DNA of 64,000 bases from CAIRDP01 sp037134895 (GTDB taxonomy: Bacteria > Bacteroidota > Bacteroidia > Bacteroidales > FEN-979), in the NCBI GenBank assembly GCA_037134895.1, contig JBAXLI010000014.1:1-64000 (forward strand), in the 5' to 3' direction. Below the pieces are notes generated by a model, which did not search any database, was not told where the DNA came from, and was given only the letters and a program-made list of their open reading frames with translations. This document shows positions 35,963 through 45,178 of this stretch, in pieces; position 1 is the first letter of the stretch; each line of letters starts with the position of its first letter. Made by a program: the position numbers and the translations under genes.

Positions 35963-36774
35963 ACGTTTTAGAGATCCTGATTCCTGTTTTGTTTTTCATT
36001 GCAGCTGGTTACCTGACTGTTGAATACAGCTTGCTGATCCCGCCTTCAAAGGGACTGCCGGTGCTCATGTACCATAATATTTCAGATGGACTTGCCGATG
36101 GATTAAGCATCCCGGCCGACAGGCTTGACTTTCAGTTTATGTACCTTAAGGAAAAAGGGTATGCATGTATGTCGCTGAAGCAGCTGAGAAACCTGGTGAA
36201 TGAAGGCGGGAGACTTCCAAAGAAGTCGGTTTTGATTACATTCGATGATGCTTACCAAAGCATTGAAACAAAACTTCTGCCTCTGCTTGAGCGATATGAC
36301 TTGAACGCAGTTGTGTTTGTTCCCGGGGCGTTCATTGGGAAATCGAATCTTTGGGACGATGGCGGCATCAGTGTGATGACAGCCGAAACTCTGCAAAAGA
36401 TTTCGAGAAATCAGCATATTGAAATTGCCTTGCATTCTTTTCTTCACCGTTCCTATAATGAAATGGATATTGAGGATATGAAGGAAGACCTTGCCAACTG
36501 CAGGCAGACCCTGGAGTTTTACAAAATCCCTTATATAAATGCGCTTGCGTATCCGTATGGCGCATATCCAAGGAAAGACCCCGCACTGAAAAAGGAAATG
36601 TTTGAAATGTTTGGTAAGACCGGCCTTGAATTTGCTTTCCGGATTGGGAACAAGGTTAATCCGTTTCCGTTGAGGGAGAAGTTTGAGGTTAAGCGTATTG
36701 ACATCCGGGGCGGAGATTCATTTTTTATTTTCAAAACAAAGCTGAAGAAAGGCAGGGCAAAGTTCTTTGCCTGA
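35959..36774 (+). CDS. NodB-domain polysaccharide deacetylase
   Basis: An N-terminal hydrophobic anchor (about 5-22) precedes the CE4 domain. Motifs are LMYHNIS, TFDDAY with the catalytic and metal Asp pair, and LHSFLHRSY with the two His ligands. The length of 271 is normal. It probably removes acyl groups from an N-acetylated sugar in the cell envelope; the polymer is unknown. It overlaps the upstream glycosyltransferase gene by four bases. Confidence 0.9.
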   Translation: MNVLEILIPVLFFIAAGYLTVEYSLLIPPSKGLPVLMYHNISDGLADGLSIPADRLDFQFMYLKEKGYACMSLKQLRNLVNEGGRLPKKSVLITFDDAYQSIETKLLPLLERYDLNAVVFVPGAFIGKSNLWDDGGISVMTAETLQKISRNQHIEIALHSFLHRSYNEMDIEDMKEDLANCRQTLEFYKIPYINALAYPYGAYPRKDPALKKEMFEMFGKTGLEFAFRIGNKVNPFPLREKFEVKRIDIRGGDSFFIFKTKLKKGRAKFFA

Positions 36775-36779
36775 AACGT

Positions 36780-38438
36780 ATGAGAATATCCTTTGTGGAT
36801 TTTTGCAGGTTCTGGTATTTGTTAGCCCTGGCTGGACTGGTCGCCATGCTTCCGTTTTCGAAATATGTGATCAGCATGTCCCAGATGATTCTGACCGTTA
36901 CCTGGATCGTTCAGAGGTATGAGTATAAAGAGCTTGGGAGTTTTCTGAAAGGACATTCAGGCTTTGCTGCTGTTTGCCTGGCATTTCCATATTCGGTGTA
37001 CCTTGTTTTTAAAGGGATTGGAAAGGGATTTCGCGAGCTTTATGAAAATAAGCCTGCCCTGGTTTTTTTATCGATTTACCTTCTGCATGTCGCGGGGCTT
37101 ATTTTTACAACCGATTTCGATTATGCCATTAAGGATCTCAGGACAAAGGCTCCCATCTTTCTGATCCCTCTTTTTATCGGGACTTCAAAACCCCTGGGGC
37201 GGAAGCTTTACAATGCCTATCTTTTTCTTTTCCTCCTGGCGCTCCTGGTTGGAACACTGATGTATTCCTGGAAGATCTACCATCTGAAGTATGTTGACAT
37301 CAGGGATGTTTCAAGAAATGTTTCACATATTATCCTCGGACTGGAACTTGCGCTTGGACTTTTTATCATGGCCTGGTTTGTTTTGAGGAAGTCATTTCCG
37401 TTATGGAGCAAGCTTTTGTTTTTAATGGTATCTGCCTGGTTCGTCATTTATATTTTTTACAGCAGGTCATTTACGGGCCTGGCCGTTTTTGCCATTTCTG
37501 CAATGATACTTTTACCGATTCTTGTGTTCAGGCAAAAACGGCCAGGCCTCAAGATGCTCCTGGCTGCGGTGATGATCGTAGTTGCCGCTTGTGCAACATT
37601 TTATGTGAACAGGGTCGTCAGGGAGTATTATACGGTAAATCCGATTGATAAAACCCGTCTCGACAGTCTTACTTCCAGTGGCAATCCATACGTACATAAC
37701 AGGACTTCAGATCTCACCGAAAACGGTAACTACCTTTACATTTACTGCCAGTTCGGGGAGATCAGGGAAGCCTGGAATAAACGGAGCCGGATCTCTTACG
37801 ACAGCGCAAGCCTCAGCGGTGTAAAGATTGAGCATACGCTGATCCGTTATCTGACATCAAAAAACCTCCGCAAGGATGCTGACGGAGTGAATGCACTCAG
37901 AGATGACGAAATACTCGCGGTTGAACGGGGTGTGCCCAACTATCTTTTCCTTGAATCTTTCAGCATGAGGCCAAGGATCTATGAGCTTTTAAGGGGATAT
38001 GATATGTATAAACGTAACGGGGATCCCACCGGGTATACCCTGATGCAAAGGATAGAATTCTGGAAAGCTTCCGTAGGCATTATCGGTGAGAACTGGCTCA
38101 CAGGGGTGGGCACAGGCGATATGAATGAAGCATTTCAGCAGGAGTATGTAAAGATGAACTCCAAACTCCCCCCCGATCAGAGATGGAGGTCGCATAACCA
38201 GTTTCTTTCAATTTTTGTGGGGTTCGGATTGTTTGGATTCCTCTGGTTCCTGCTAGCTTTGTTTTATCCCGCCTTTAAACTCAGGGGATTTACCGACTAC
38301 TTCTTCCTGGTGTTTATGATCATTGGAACCTTGTCGATGATGACAGAAGACACCCTGGAATCCCAGATGGGTGTGACATTCTTTTCATTTTTCTACTGCT
38401 TTCTGCTCTTCGGACGAAAGGAGTATGACCGGATTTGA
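36780..38438 (+). CDS. O-antigen ligase/polymerase-like membrane protein
   Basis: Polytopic protein of 552 residues with about ten helices. A large extracytoplasmic loop (about 285-440) precedes the Wzy_C motif GVGTGDMNEAF and SHNQFL, with the conserved His of the WaaL/Wzy family. It joins or polymerises glycan chains on lipid carriers; ligase or polymerase cannot be decided. The long loop with soluble character is larger than in enterobacterial WaaL. It follows the deacetylase gene by 5 bases. Confidence 0.82.
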   Translation: MRISFVDFCRFWYLLALAGLVAMLPFSKYVISMSQMILTVTWIVQRYEYKELGSFLKGHSGFAAVCLAFPYSVYLVFKGIGKGFRELYENKPALVFLSIYLLHVAGLIFTTDFDYAIKDLRTKAPIFLIPLFIGTSKPLGRKLYNAYLFLFLLALLVGTLMYSWKIYHLKYVDIRDVSRNVSHIILGLELALGLFIMAWFVLRKSFPLWSKLLFLMVSAWFVIYIFYSRSFTGLAVFAISAMILLPILVFRQKRPGLKMLLAAVMIVVAACATFYVNRVVREYYTVNPIDKTRLDSLTSSGNPYVHNRTSDLTENGNYLYIYCQFGEIREAWNKRSRISYDSASLSGVKIEHTLIRYLTSKNLRKDADGVNALRDDEILAVERGVPNYLFLESFSMRPRIYELLRGYDMYKRNGDPTGYTLMQRIEFWKASVGIIGENWLTGVGTGDMNEAFQQEYVKMNSKLPPDQRWRSHNQFLSIFVGFGLFGFLWFLLALFYPAFKLRGFTDYFFLVFMIIGTLSMMTEDTLESQMGVTFFSFFYCFLLFGRKEYDRI

Positions 38439-38470
38439 TTGCCGGGATTAAAAAAATGAAAAGAATGGGA

Positions 38471-39142
38471 TCAGGGGAAGAAGATAGCGATCTTGAAGCC
38501 GACAAAACTCAGTCCGGTTTTATTGCTGATAAGACTTCTGACGGTTATTGTAGAATCTCCTTTCTGAGCAGTATAATAATTATAGTAGCTTGAATTCACT
38601 GCCTGATATTTGTAAAAAACCTCGTATCCGAATTTAAGTTTTTTACTAACTTTCATTTTATATCCTACTCCAATCATTAAAGCGAAGGCGCCGGTACCCT
38701 GAGCGACATATGAAGGATTACTGTCAATACCGCCATAGGAGTACCTCGTCCCCAGTCCGTACCCCATGTAGATATTAGCAAAAAATGTATTATCGGTACG
38801 CTTGAAATTATATCCCAGGTAACCATAGATAGGCCAGAATAGTCCGTATCTCCATTTTTCAACTCCTAAACTTACCCCGAGCAGCCAGCGGTTATTATAC
38901 ATAATGCCGTTCACAGTCTGAAGAGTTGCAATTATTTCGTCGTTTTTTACTTTTAAAGTACTGCCGTTGACTATATTATTGGGGAATGAGCCCAGCCCAA
39001 AGGACACTCCGAATTCAGTCTTATTAAAGTACTTCAGGGTATTGGAAGTTGTATCGCTTTGCTGGGACAAGGCAAGCTCCGGGAACAGAAAGCAGGCAAT
39101 AACGATCAATATTAGCCGGTTCAATGGTAACATAGGAATCAA
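38471..39142 (-). CDS. Outer-membrane beta-barrel protein
   Basis: Signal peptide (about 1-26, ending ALSQ) followed by alternating hydrophobic strands with aromatic girdle residues (YMGYGLGTRYSYGG, FGYEVFYKYQA) and a C-terminal phenylalanine-type strand (FKIAIFFP). This pattern suggests a small eight- to ten-stranded barrel of 223 residues. I do not recognise a specific porin family. A start three codons later (39133) is equally possible. Confidence 0.7.
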   Translation of the reverse strand: MIPMLPLNRLILIVIACFLFPELALSQQSDTTSNTLKYFNKTEFGVSFGLGSFPNNIVNGSTLKVKNDEIIATLQTVNGIMYNNRWLLGVSLGVEKWRYGLFWPIYGYLGYNFKRTDNTFFANIYMGYGLGTRYSYGGIDSNPSYVAQGTGAFALMIGVGYKMKVSKKLKFGYEVFYKYQAVNSSYYNYYTAQKGDSTITVRSLISNKTGLSFVGFKIAIFFP

Positions 39143-39208
39143 TTTAATTGCTAAAATTACTGCAAAAAGATTTATCTTGCCTCGCTATTGTTACAAACAT
39201 TAACGCCT

Positions 39209-40144
39209 ATGGCTGAATTTTCCCGGAAATGGTTGTTCATAGTCAATCCTAACGCCGGAAGCCGGAAAGGCATCAGGGACTGGCCAAAGATCGAAAAACT
39301 CATACTGGAATCCGGAATTGCTCACCAGACTGTTCTGACGAACGGACGGGGACATGCCAGCGAACTTACCATTGAAGGGATAAGCCAGGGATTCAGGCGG
39401 ATTGCTGTTGTTGGGGGCGACGGTACATTGAATGAAGTGGTCAACGGAATCTTCTCACAAAAGGCTGTCTCCACCACCGACCTTATTGTAGGAATGATCC
39501 CGGTAGGCACTGGTAACGACTGGTGCAGGAATTTCAATGTCCCCTTTGATTATCCGGGAGCCCTCGGAGTCCTGATGCAGGAAAAGACAGTTTTGCAGGA
39601 TGTCGGGAAAGTGGTTCATTTTTACCATGACAAGGATGAACCGCGTTATTTCGTTAATGTAGCCGGGATGGGTTATGATGCCCTGGTGGCCAAGAAAACC
39701 AATATGGTTAAAGAAAAGGGCAGGGGAGGTCCGCTCACTTATTTTTATTTTATCTTCACAAGTCTTTTCCAGTACTCCTTTTTGGATGCGGTCATTGAAG
39801 TTGACGGCTCCACAGTTTTTAAAGGTGAGATATTTTCGATGAATGTAGGGATCTGCAAATACAGCGGAGGAGGGATGATGCAGGTTCCCTATGCTGTATC
39901 TGACGACGGGCTCCTGGATGTCACACTAATTAAGAAAACGAAGAAATACAAGGTTTTTCAGCATGCCCATCGTTTATATGACGGTTCGCTTGTGAACCTT
40001 CCCTTTGTAGCCACATTCAGGGGCAAACACATCAGGATACGGTCAACGGGGAAAATTTATATGGAAGCCGACGGTGAATCCCTTGGGCATACTCCTTTTA
40101 CCTTTGATATTATTCCGCTGGGATTAAGGGTTATTTCGGGCTAA
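39209..40144 (+). CDS. Diacylglycerol/sphingosine kinase-family lipid kinase
   Basis: DAGK-catalytic-domain protein of 311 residues. It begins with the nucleotide motif IVNPNAGSRKG, then the hallmark VVGGDGTLNEVVNGI and GTGNDWCRNF. The C-terminal GGGMMQVPYAVSDDGLLDVTLI and MEADGE are typical of DgkB/YegS-type enzymes. It phosphorylates a membrane lipid at the cytoplasmic face; with sphingolipids common in Bacteroidetes, a sphingoid substrate is possible. The frame opens at a TTG (39188), but the ATG at 39209 is the natural start. Confidence 0.9.
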   Translation: MAEFSRKWLFIVNPNAGSRKGIRDWPKIEKLILESGIAHQTVLTNGRGHASELTIEGISQGFRRIAVVGGDGTLNEVVNGIFSQKAVSTTDLIVGMIPVGTGNDWCRNFNVPFDYPGALGVLMQEKTVLQDVGKVVHFYHDKDEPRYFVNVAGMGYDALVAKKTNMVKEKGRGGPLTYFYFIFTSLFQYSFLDAVIEVDGSTVFKGEIFSMNVGICKYSGGGMMQVPYAVSDDGLLDVTLIKKTKKYKVFQHAHRLYDGSLVNLPFVATFRGKHIRIRSTGKIYMEADGESLGHTPFTFDIIPLGLRVISG

Positions 40145-41334
40145 GGTTTACAGGCAGGATCGACCCAATGCCCGTTTTCTTTGATAAGGTTGATGAGTTC
40201 CTTCACTGCTTCTTTCTCAGGGATGTTCTTGCACACTGCCTCTCCTCCTTTGTAAAGCATCACTTTCCCCTTTGCTCCTCCAACATATCCGTAATCTGCA
40301 TCGGCCATTTCCCCAGGGCCGTTGACGATGCATCCCATTACCGCGATCTTGAGTCCTTTGAGATGGGAAGTTGCAGCTTTTACATTTTCCACGGCATCCT
40401 GTATGTTGAACAAGGTGCGGGCACATGAAGGACAGGAAATGAATTCGGTCCTGGTGATCCTGACTCCTGTTGCCTGCAATATTCCGTAGGCAACCGGGAT
40501 CTCGAATTCCGGGTCTTCGGTGATCGAAACCCTGATGGTATCCCCTATGCCGTCGGCAAGCAGGCTGCCAATCCCGATGGCAGATTTAAGCCTCCCATCC
40601 TCCCCGGCCCCGGCTTCGGTTACTCCAAGATGCAGGGGAAAATCAAATCCGGCGATCTTCATAGCCTTTACAAGGAGCCGGTTCGACTGTATCATCACCC
40701 TGGTGTTGCTGGCCTTAAGCGAAAGAACAAGGTTCCTGAAACCAGAATGATCACAGATTTGGGCGAATTCCATGGCCGATTCGACCATTCCCCGGGCAGT
40801 GTCGCCATATCTTGTCCTGATCCTCTCTGACAAAGAGCCATGATTGACCCCGATCCTGAGCGCTGTACCGTTTTCTATGCAAATCCTCAACAAAGGCTCA
40901 AGCCGGTTGGCAATAATCTGCAGTTCCCTTTGATAATTGATGTCATCCATCCAGTAACCTGCATCCTGCATCCTTCCTTTTTTATCGATATAGTTCCCTG
41001 GATTGATCCTCACTTTTTCAACTAAACGTGCAGCCAGTTCGGCTATTGCAGGGTTAAAATGAACGTCGGCAATAATGGGGGTATTATACCCCTCATTACC
41101 GAGTTTCTTCCTGATGTTCCTCAGGTTTTCAGTTTCCTTAATGCCGGGTACTGCTATACGCACATACTCACATCCTGCTTCTATCATCCTGATAGCCTGT
41201 GAAACAGTAGCACGGGTATCAAGGGTGTTGGTATTTGTCATCGACTGTACCCTCACCGGGTAATTGCCACCCATAGGCACACCGCCTATATCGACGGTGC
41301 GGGTCATGAAACGCTTGTAGGAAGGAGCAGACAT
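40141..41334 (-). CDS. ispG: 4-hydroxy-3-methylbut-2-enyl diphosphate synthase, two-domain form
   Basis: Fe-S enzyme of the MEP isoprenoid pathway. The TIM-barrel domain (ADVHFNP, VRINPGNY, KASNTRVM, LHLGVTEAGAGEDGR) is followed directly by the 4Fe-4S domain with CPSC and GCIVNGPGEMADADYGYVGG. Several stretches match the three-domain class of plants, Chlamydia and most Bacteroidetes, yet the insert domain of about 200-270 residues is missing; the chain passes from SITEDPEFEIP to YGILQATGVR. The frame extends to 41409, but those 25 residues translate repeat island A. The ATG at 41334 is preferred; 41307 is possible. Confidence 0.93.
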   Translation of the reverse strand: MSAPSYKRFMTRTVDIGGVPMGGNYPVRVQSMTNTNTLDTRATVSQAIRMIEAGCEYVRIAVPGIKETENLRNIRKKLGNEGYNTPIIADVHFNPAIAELAARLVEKVRINPGNYIDKKGRMQDAGYWMDDINYQRELQIIANRLEPLLRICIENGTALRIGVNHGSLSERIRTRYGDTARGMVESAMEFAQICDHSGFRNLVLSLKASNTRVMIQSNRLLVKAMKIAGFDFPLHLGVTEAGAGEDGRLKSAIGIGSLLADGIGDTIRVSITEDPEFEIPVAYGILQATGVRITRTEFISCPSCARTLFNIQDAVENVKAATSHLKGLKIAVMGCIVNGPGEMADADYGYVGGAKGKVMLYKGGEAVCKNIPEKEAVKELINLIKENGHWVDPACKP

Positions 41335-41338
41335 GCAG

Positions 41339-41346
41339 CAAAGGTA
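41339..41346 (-). promoter_or_regulatory. Possible -7 element of ispG
   Basis: Minus-strand TACCTTTG is an exact TAnnTTTG but lies only 4 bases before the preferred ATG. If real, the mRNA is nearly leaderless or translation starts at the in-frame ATG at 41307. Island A begins 6 bases upstream. Confidence 0.35.
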
Positions 41347-41352
41347 AAAAAG

Positions 41353-41422
41353 GAATGTCGAATATTGAATAACGAATATTGAATTTCGAATTCGTTCAAC
41401 ATTCGACATTCAATGTTCGATA
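41353..41422. repeat. Heptamer island A (GAATATT family) with inverted halves
   Basis: Ten consecutive 7-base units in register: six starting GAAT, then four starting TTC. The arms at 41353-41369 and 41395-41411 pair at 16 of 17 positions. It lies between tsaB and ispG, both on the minus strand. Confidence 0.9.
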
Positions 41423-41481
41423 TTATTTACGAAATTGTTCATTTTAATGGTGTTCATTACGGCTTCGCCGAACGACATTCA

Positions 41482-42177
41482 TTAATGAAGTCCCCTGACC
41501 CTGGGTTTTCCTGCAACAAAATCTTTCAGGTAAAACGGTTCGAAATAAGCCAGGTTCTCAAACCGGGCAGCATTGAATTTTTCCAGGGCCAGTGGGTATA
41601 AAAACCTTGCGGAAAGCTTCAGGTCGTCGATAAAAAATGCATGTTTATGATGAGCGATCAGGGTTTTGCATTTGGCAGAACCTTCACCTGCAAAGATTAT
41701 TTTGGTGTTTGAAAGGTATTCTGCAAAGGAATCTTCCGTAATGATTTCTGCTGTAACCTGGCAGATTTCATTGAGGTTCCAATCAAACAATGCAGTATAT
41801 ACTTCCATCCTGCGGGCATCAAGCATGGGGCATAGAAGGGATTCCCTGTCGCCTGTCATTTCACGCATGCTGTAAGCAAGGGATTTGAGTGTTGAAACTG
41901 ACATCAGGGGTTTATCGAGGGAGTAGCAGAACCCTTTTGCCGCTGCAACCCCTATTCTTAAACCCGTGTATGAGCCCGGGCCCATACTTATGGCAAACGC
42001 ATCAATTGCCGGGAGCTCAATCCGGGCTTCGGAAAGGGCAGCTTCTATCAGAGCATTAAGCTGTGAAGAATGGGCATTCTCCTGTTCAGACTCACAACAA
42101 CTGAGGATAACCCCGTCAAGGCCCACGGCCACAGAACAGGCCCGGGAGGAGGTTTCAAGACAAAGGATGGAGCCCAT
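41482..42177 (-). CDS. tsaB: tRNA threonylcarbamoyladenosine biosynthesis protein TsaB
   Basis: ASKHA-fold partner of TsaD in making t6A37 of tRNAs. The start ILCLETSSRACSVAV, the HSSQLNALIEAAL helix, and AISMGPGSYTGLRIGVAAAKGF are diagnostic. The length of 231 is normal. Its ATG lies 3 bases after the stop of the upstream adaptor gene, so it is probably read from the tolC-hlyD transcript. Confidence 0.95.
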   Translation of the reverse strand: MGSILCLETSSRACSVAVGLDGVILSCCESEQENAHSSQLNALIEAALSEARIELPAIDAFAISMGPGSYTGLRIGVAAAKGFCYSLDKPLMSVSTLKSLAYSMREMTGDRESLLCPMLDARRMEVYTALFDWNLNEICQVTAEIITEDSFAEYLSNTKIIFAGEGSAKCKTLIAHHKHAFFIDDLKLSARFLYPLALEKFNAARFENLAYFEPFYLKDFVAGKPRVRGLH

Positions 42178-42180
42178 AGG

Positions 42181-43560
42181 CTATTTTTCCTTTTCAAAAA
42201 GATCTTTCTTGTCGACCTTTTTCACCTTGTCCCCATCCTTGAGAGTTTTGGAAACAAGTGAATAAGGGGCAATGATGACTTCGTCACCGTCCTTCAGTCC
42301 TGAAAGGATCTGGATGTTTGTGTTATCCTGTATCCCGGTTTTAACATCAACCTTTTTGGCAACGCCGTCAACATACCTGAAAACACATTCCTTCACCTCA
42401 TCAGACTTTTTCTTGGTGCTGACGATAATGGTCTTATCATCTCCATCATCCCTGGTTTTCTGGGTTTTCTCATTTAACTTGTCGAGGCTGTCTTTTGCAA
42501 TCCTTGTTGTAACCGCCTGGATCGGAACCGAAAGCACATTAACAGCAGTTTCGGTCTGTATCTCAACAGTACATGACATGCCAGGGCGGAAAGGAGAAAA
42601 GTCAGGCCTTGCAGGGTCAAGCAGATCCTGGTAAGACTCCTTAATCAGATGGATCTTCACATTAAAGTTGGTGACCTGGTCAACGCTCACTCCGGTGGTA
42701 TTGGCTGAAGTGGCTATTTCGGTAACAAGCCCCTTGAATTTGCGGTTCAGATAAGCGTCAATTTCAATAAGTGCCGTATCTCCCATTCTCACTCTTACGA
42801 TATCGTTTTCATTGACCTCAACCAGGGCCTGCATTTCATTGAGGTTGGCAATACGCATGATCTCGGTTCCGCTCGAGAACTGGGATGCCCCTGTAACCCG
42901 TTCGCCTTTCAGAACACCAAGTTTGGAAACAGTACCGTCGTTGGGGGCGAAGATAGCAGTACGGTTAAGGTCTTCCCTTGATCTTTTAAGTGCAGCCTCG
43001 GAATTCTTAACCATGAATTCGTAGGCATTGATGTCCTGCTCTCCTGCATTAACCTGTGCAGTTGCGACCTGGAAAGAAGCTTTTGCCTGGTCATATTCGG
43101 CTTTTGAAATGACATTCTGCTGGAACAGCTTTTCCTGGCGTTCGAAGGTAAGCCTTGAGTTTTCAAAGGTAGCCTTCGATTGCGCCAGACGGGCTCTTGA
43201 GTTTGCCAGGTTGGCTTTCTGGGTATTCAGAGAAGCTTCACTCTGGTCAAAGGCCGAAATATAGATTTCCGGATCGATTTTTGCCAGTAAGTCGCCTTTC
43301 TTAACCTGTTCACCTTCTTTCACGGTAAGTTCAACAACCTCACCTGAAATATACGGGCTTATCTTAATGTCTTTTTCAGGCTGGATCTTGCCGTTTGAAG
43401 ATACTGTCTGGATGATAGTACGCTTTATTACTTTCTCAGTCGAAATTTTCTGGATGTCGCTGCCTTTCCCTTTTAGTACGGCTATTACCACGATTACTGC
43501 GATGACAGCAACGGCGGCAAGTATGATCCATAGTTTTTTGTTGGATTTTTTCGGGCTCAT
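42181..43560 (-). CDS. HlyD/MacA-type periplasmic efflux adaptor
   Basis: Membrane-fusion protein of 459 residues. One N-terminal membrane helix (about 9-29), lipoyl halves (SGEVVELTVKEGEQVKKGDLLAKID), a long coiled-coil hairpin (about 105-210, rich in Ala/Gln/Lys) and barrel-sandwich domains follow. It bridges an inner-membrane pump to the TolC-like protein encoded upstream. The usual MacB-type permease is absent here. An Asp/Lys-rich insertion near 380-400 is unusual. Confidence 0.93.
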   Translation of the reverse strand: MSPKKSNKKLWIILAAVAVIAVIVVIAVLKGKGSDIQKISTEKVIKRTIIQTVSSNGKIQPEKDIKISPYISGEVVELTVKEGEQVKKGDLLAKIDPEIYISAFDQSEASLNTQKANLANSRARLAQSKATFENSRLTFERQEKLFQQNVISKAEYDQAKASFQVATAQVNAGEQDINAYEFMVKNSEAALKRSREDLNRTAIFAPNDGTVSKLGVLKGERVTGASQFSSGTEIMRIANLNEMQALVEVNENDIVRVRMGDTALIEIDAYLNRKFKGLVTEIATSANTTGVSVDQVTNFNVKIHLIKESYQDLLDPARPDFSPFRPGMSCTVEIQTETAVNVLSVPIQAVTTRIAKDSLDKLNEKTQKTRDDGDDKTIIVSTKKKSDEVKECVFRYVDGVAKKVDVKTGIQDNTNIQILSGLKDGDEVIIAPYSLVSKTLKDGDKVKKVDKKDLFEKEK

Positions 43561-43592
43561 GAAACGGATATTAATATATGATAATCAATCTT

Positions 43593-45041
43593 TTACTGCA
43601 CGATCCTGATCGGGTTCCCCATGTAGAAATCAAGAATGGTTGTTTTGAAAATAAAGTCATATTTGGCCTGGAGAAGGTCCGATTCGGCTTTTGTAAGATC
43701 CTTTTTACTGTTGTTGTAATCGAAAGATGTCAATAATCCGACATCGAATTTTTGCTGGCTGTACTTAAAGGATTCAGTCTGGGCGTTAACTTTGTCACTG
43801 GAAGAGTTGAACTTCTGCAGCGAGGCGACTGCATCTGCATAGGCCTGTTCAATAAGTTTACGCAGGGACCTTTTCTCAATATCAAGGTCGATTTCGGCTT
43901 GTGTTTTTGCGATTTTTGCCTGGGTGATGTTTGTCCGGCCCTGCCATCCGTTAAAAATCGGAATACTCAGGCTGAAGCCAACACTCTGGTTATTGTTTGT
44001 CTTTAGCTGGTCGCCAAATGACTTTACGCGGGTGGCATAATTAAGCTGGTATCCCAAAACCGTATCCCTTGAAAGCTCTGTTATGCCCATCTTATACGAT
44101 GATATTGTGGGGTTGACATTGGGGTCGATCTCCCTTGCAGCGCCTGAATAACCTGTTCCCCAGGATCCGCTGACCGACAAGGTGGGAGTGATTACACCCC
44201 TGGCGATTGCAAGTTGTTTCTGGGCCGCTTGTACGCGTAGCTCGGCAGCTTTGATCTCGGGCCTGTCTTTAATTGCATGCTCATAAATGATATCGGCAGT
44301 AACCGGCTGTTTAGGGGCTTCAACAGGTTTAAGGTTTGGTTTTTCAACATGGAAGTCCTTAGAAACCGGGTAGTCGATCACCTGCTGCAGCGAAAGATAA
44401 GAAATGCTGAGCTGGTTGGCGGTCTGAACCTGGGTGAGTTCCTCGGTAGCTTTCTGGGCTGTGATGTTCAGGAGATCTCCCCTGGCTGACGAACCGGCTT
44501 CAACCATTTTCTGTATACGTTCAACCTGGAGTTTGGTGATGCGAAGCTGCTCATTGGCTACATCAAGCAATTCCGAATTGAAAAGGATGTCAAGGTAATA
44601 TCCGGCCACCGCCAGTGAAATATTATTTTTCCTTACGTCAACGTCATACTGGCCTGCCATGACAAGGAGCTGGTTTTGCTTTACAGTATTGAATTTTGTC
44701 AGACCATTGAAAAGGACCATATTACTGGCAATATAGAAGTTGTTGGACCTGACCGTTGTAGTGGCAAATGTATTGGTATACTGGTCAATCGTCTGTCCGA
44801 AGTTCCAGTAATTCGTTCCGCTGGCATTCAGGTTTGGCAGCATTGAAATCGCACTCTGGGTGAGGTTGGCCTTATAGGATTCAACATAGGTGATCTGTTT
44901 CTGGATATCCAGGTTATTCTCAAGGGCATAGTTAATACAGTCTTCAAGTGTCCAGACCTTCTGTGCCCCGGACTGGAAAGAAACCATCAATAGAAAGGTC
45001 AGAGCAATCGTGCCCGCCTTAAAGATCTTTGTTACCCGCAT
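43593..45041 (-). CDS. TolC-family outer-membrane efflux protein
   Basis: Signal peptide about 1-27 (ending SGAQ), followed by two OEP repeats with the family start WTLEDCINYALENNLDIQKQ. Heptad-rich helices and the motif SLSIPIFNGWQGRTNITQAK are typical. The length of 482 is normal for a TolC-like trimer channel. It forms an operon with the HlyD adaptor 32 bases downstream. Confidence 0.94.
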   Translation of the reverse strand: MRVTKIFKAGTIALTFLLMVSFQSGAQKVWTLEDCINYALENNLDIQKQITYVESYKANLTQSAISMLPNLNASGTNYWNFGQTIDQYTNTFATTTVRSNNFYIASNMVLFNGLTKFNTVKQNQLLVMAGQYDVDVRKNNISLAVAGYYLDILFNSELLDVANEQLRITKLQVERIQKMVEAGSSARGDLLNITAQKATEELTQVQTANQLSISYLSLQQVIDYPVSKDFHVEKPNLKPVEAPKQPVTADIIYEHAIKDRPEIKAAELRVQAAQKQLAIARGVITPTLSVSGSWGTGYSGAAREIDPNVNPTISSYKMGITELSRDTVLGYQLNYATRVKSFGDQLKTNNNQSVGFSLSIPIFNGWQGRTNITQAKIAKTQAEIDLDIEKRSLRKLIEQAYADAVASLQKFNSSSDKVNAQTESFKYSQQKFDVGLLTSFDYNNSKKDLTKAESDLLQAKYDFIFKTTILDFYMGNPIRIVQ

Positions 45042-45079
45042 TGCGTTTGGTTTTTTTGTTTAGCAAGGTTTGGGAACCT

Positions 45080-45087
45080 CAAAATTA
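45080..45087 (-). promoter_or_regulatory. -7 element of the tolC operon
   Basis: Minus-strand TAATTTTG is an exact TAnnTTTG, 38 bases before the tolC ATG. No clear -33 element. Confidence 0.5.
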
Positions 45088-45147
45088 GTATATTTCATAT
45101 GATCGGAACATTAAGACGAGGAAATGGGTCAAAGGTTACACAAAAGA

Positions 45148-45178
45148 CTTGCACTTCCTAAAAAAATTTCTACCTTTG
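45148..45178 (+). promoter_or_regulatory. Promoter of the lipoprotein gene, perhaps reading into atp
   Basis: CTTG at 45148-45151, 19 bases, then TACCTTTG at 45171-45178: a near-full Bacteroidetes promoter. It leaves an AT-rich leader of about 88 bases before the lipoprotein ATG. No terminator is seen before atpB. Confidence 0.65.

Noticed and set aside
39188..39208. TTG start for the lipid kinase
   Set aside because: An ATG 21 bases later fits the family N-terminus and needs no rare start codon.
41335..41409. N-terminal extension of IspG by 25 residues
   Set aside because: The added residues translate heptamer island A and its flank; the ATG at 41334 begins the normal IspG N-terminus.
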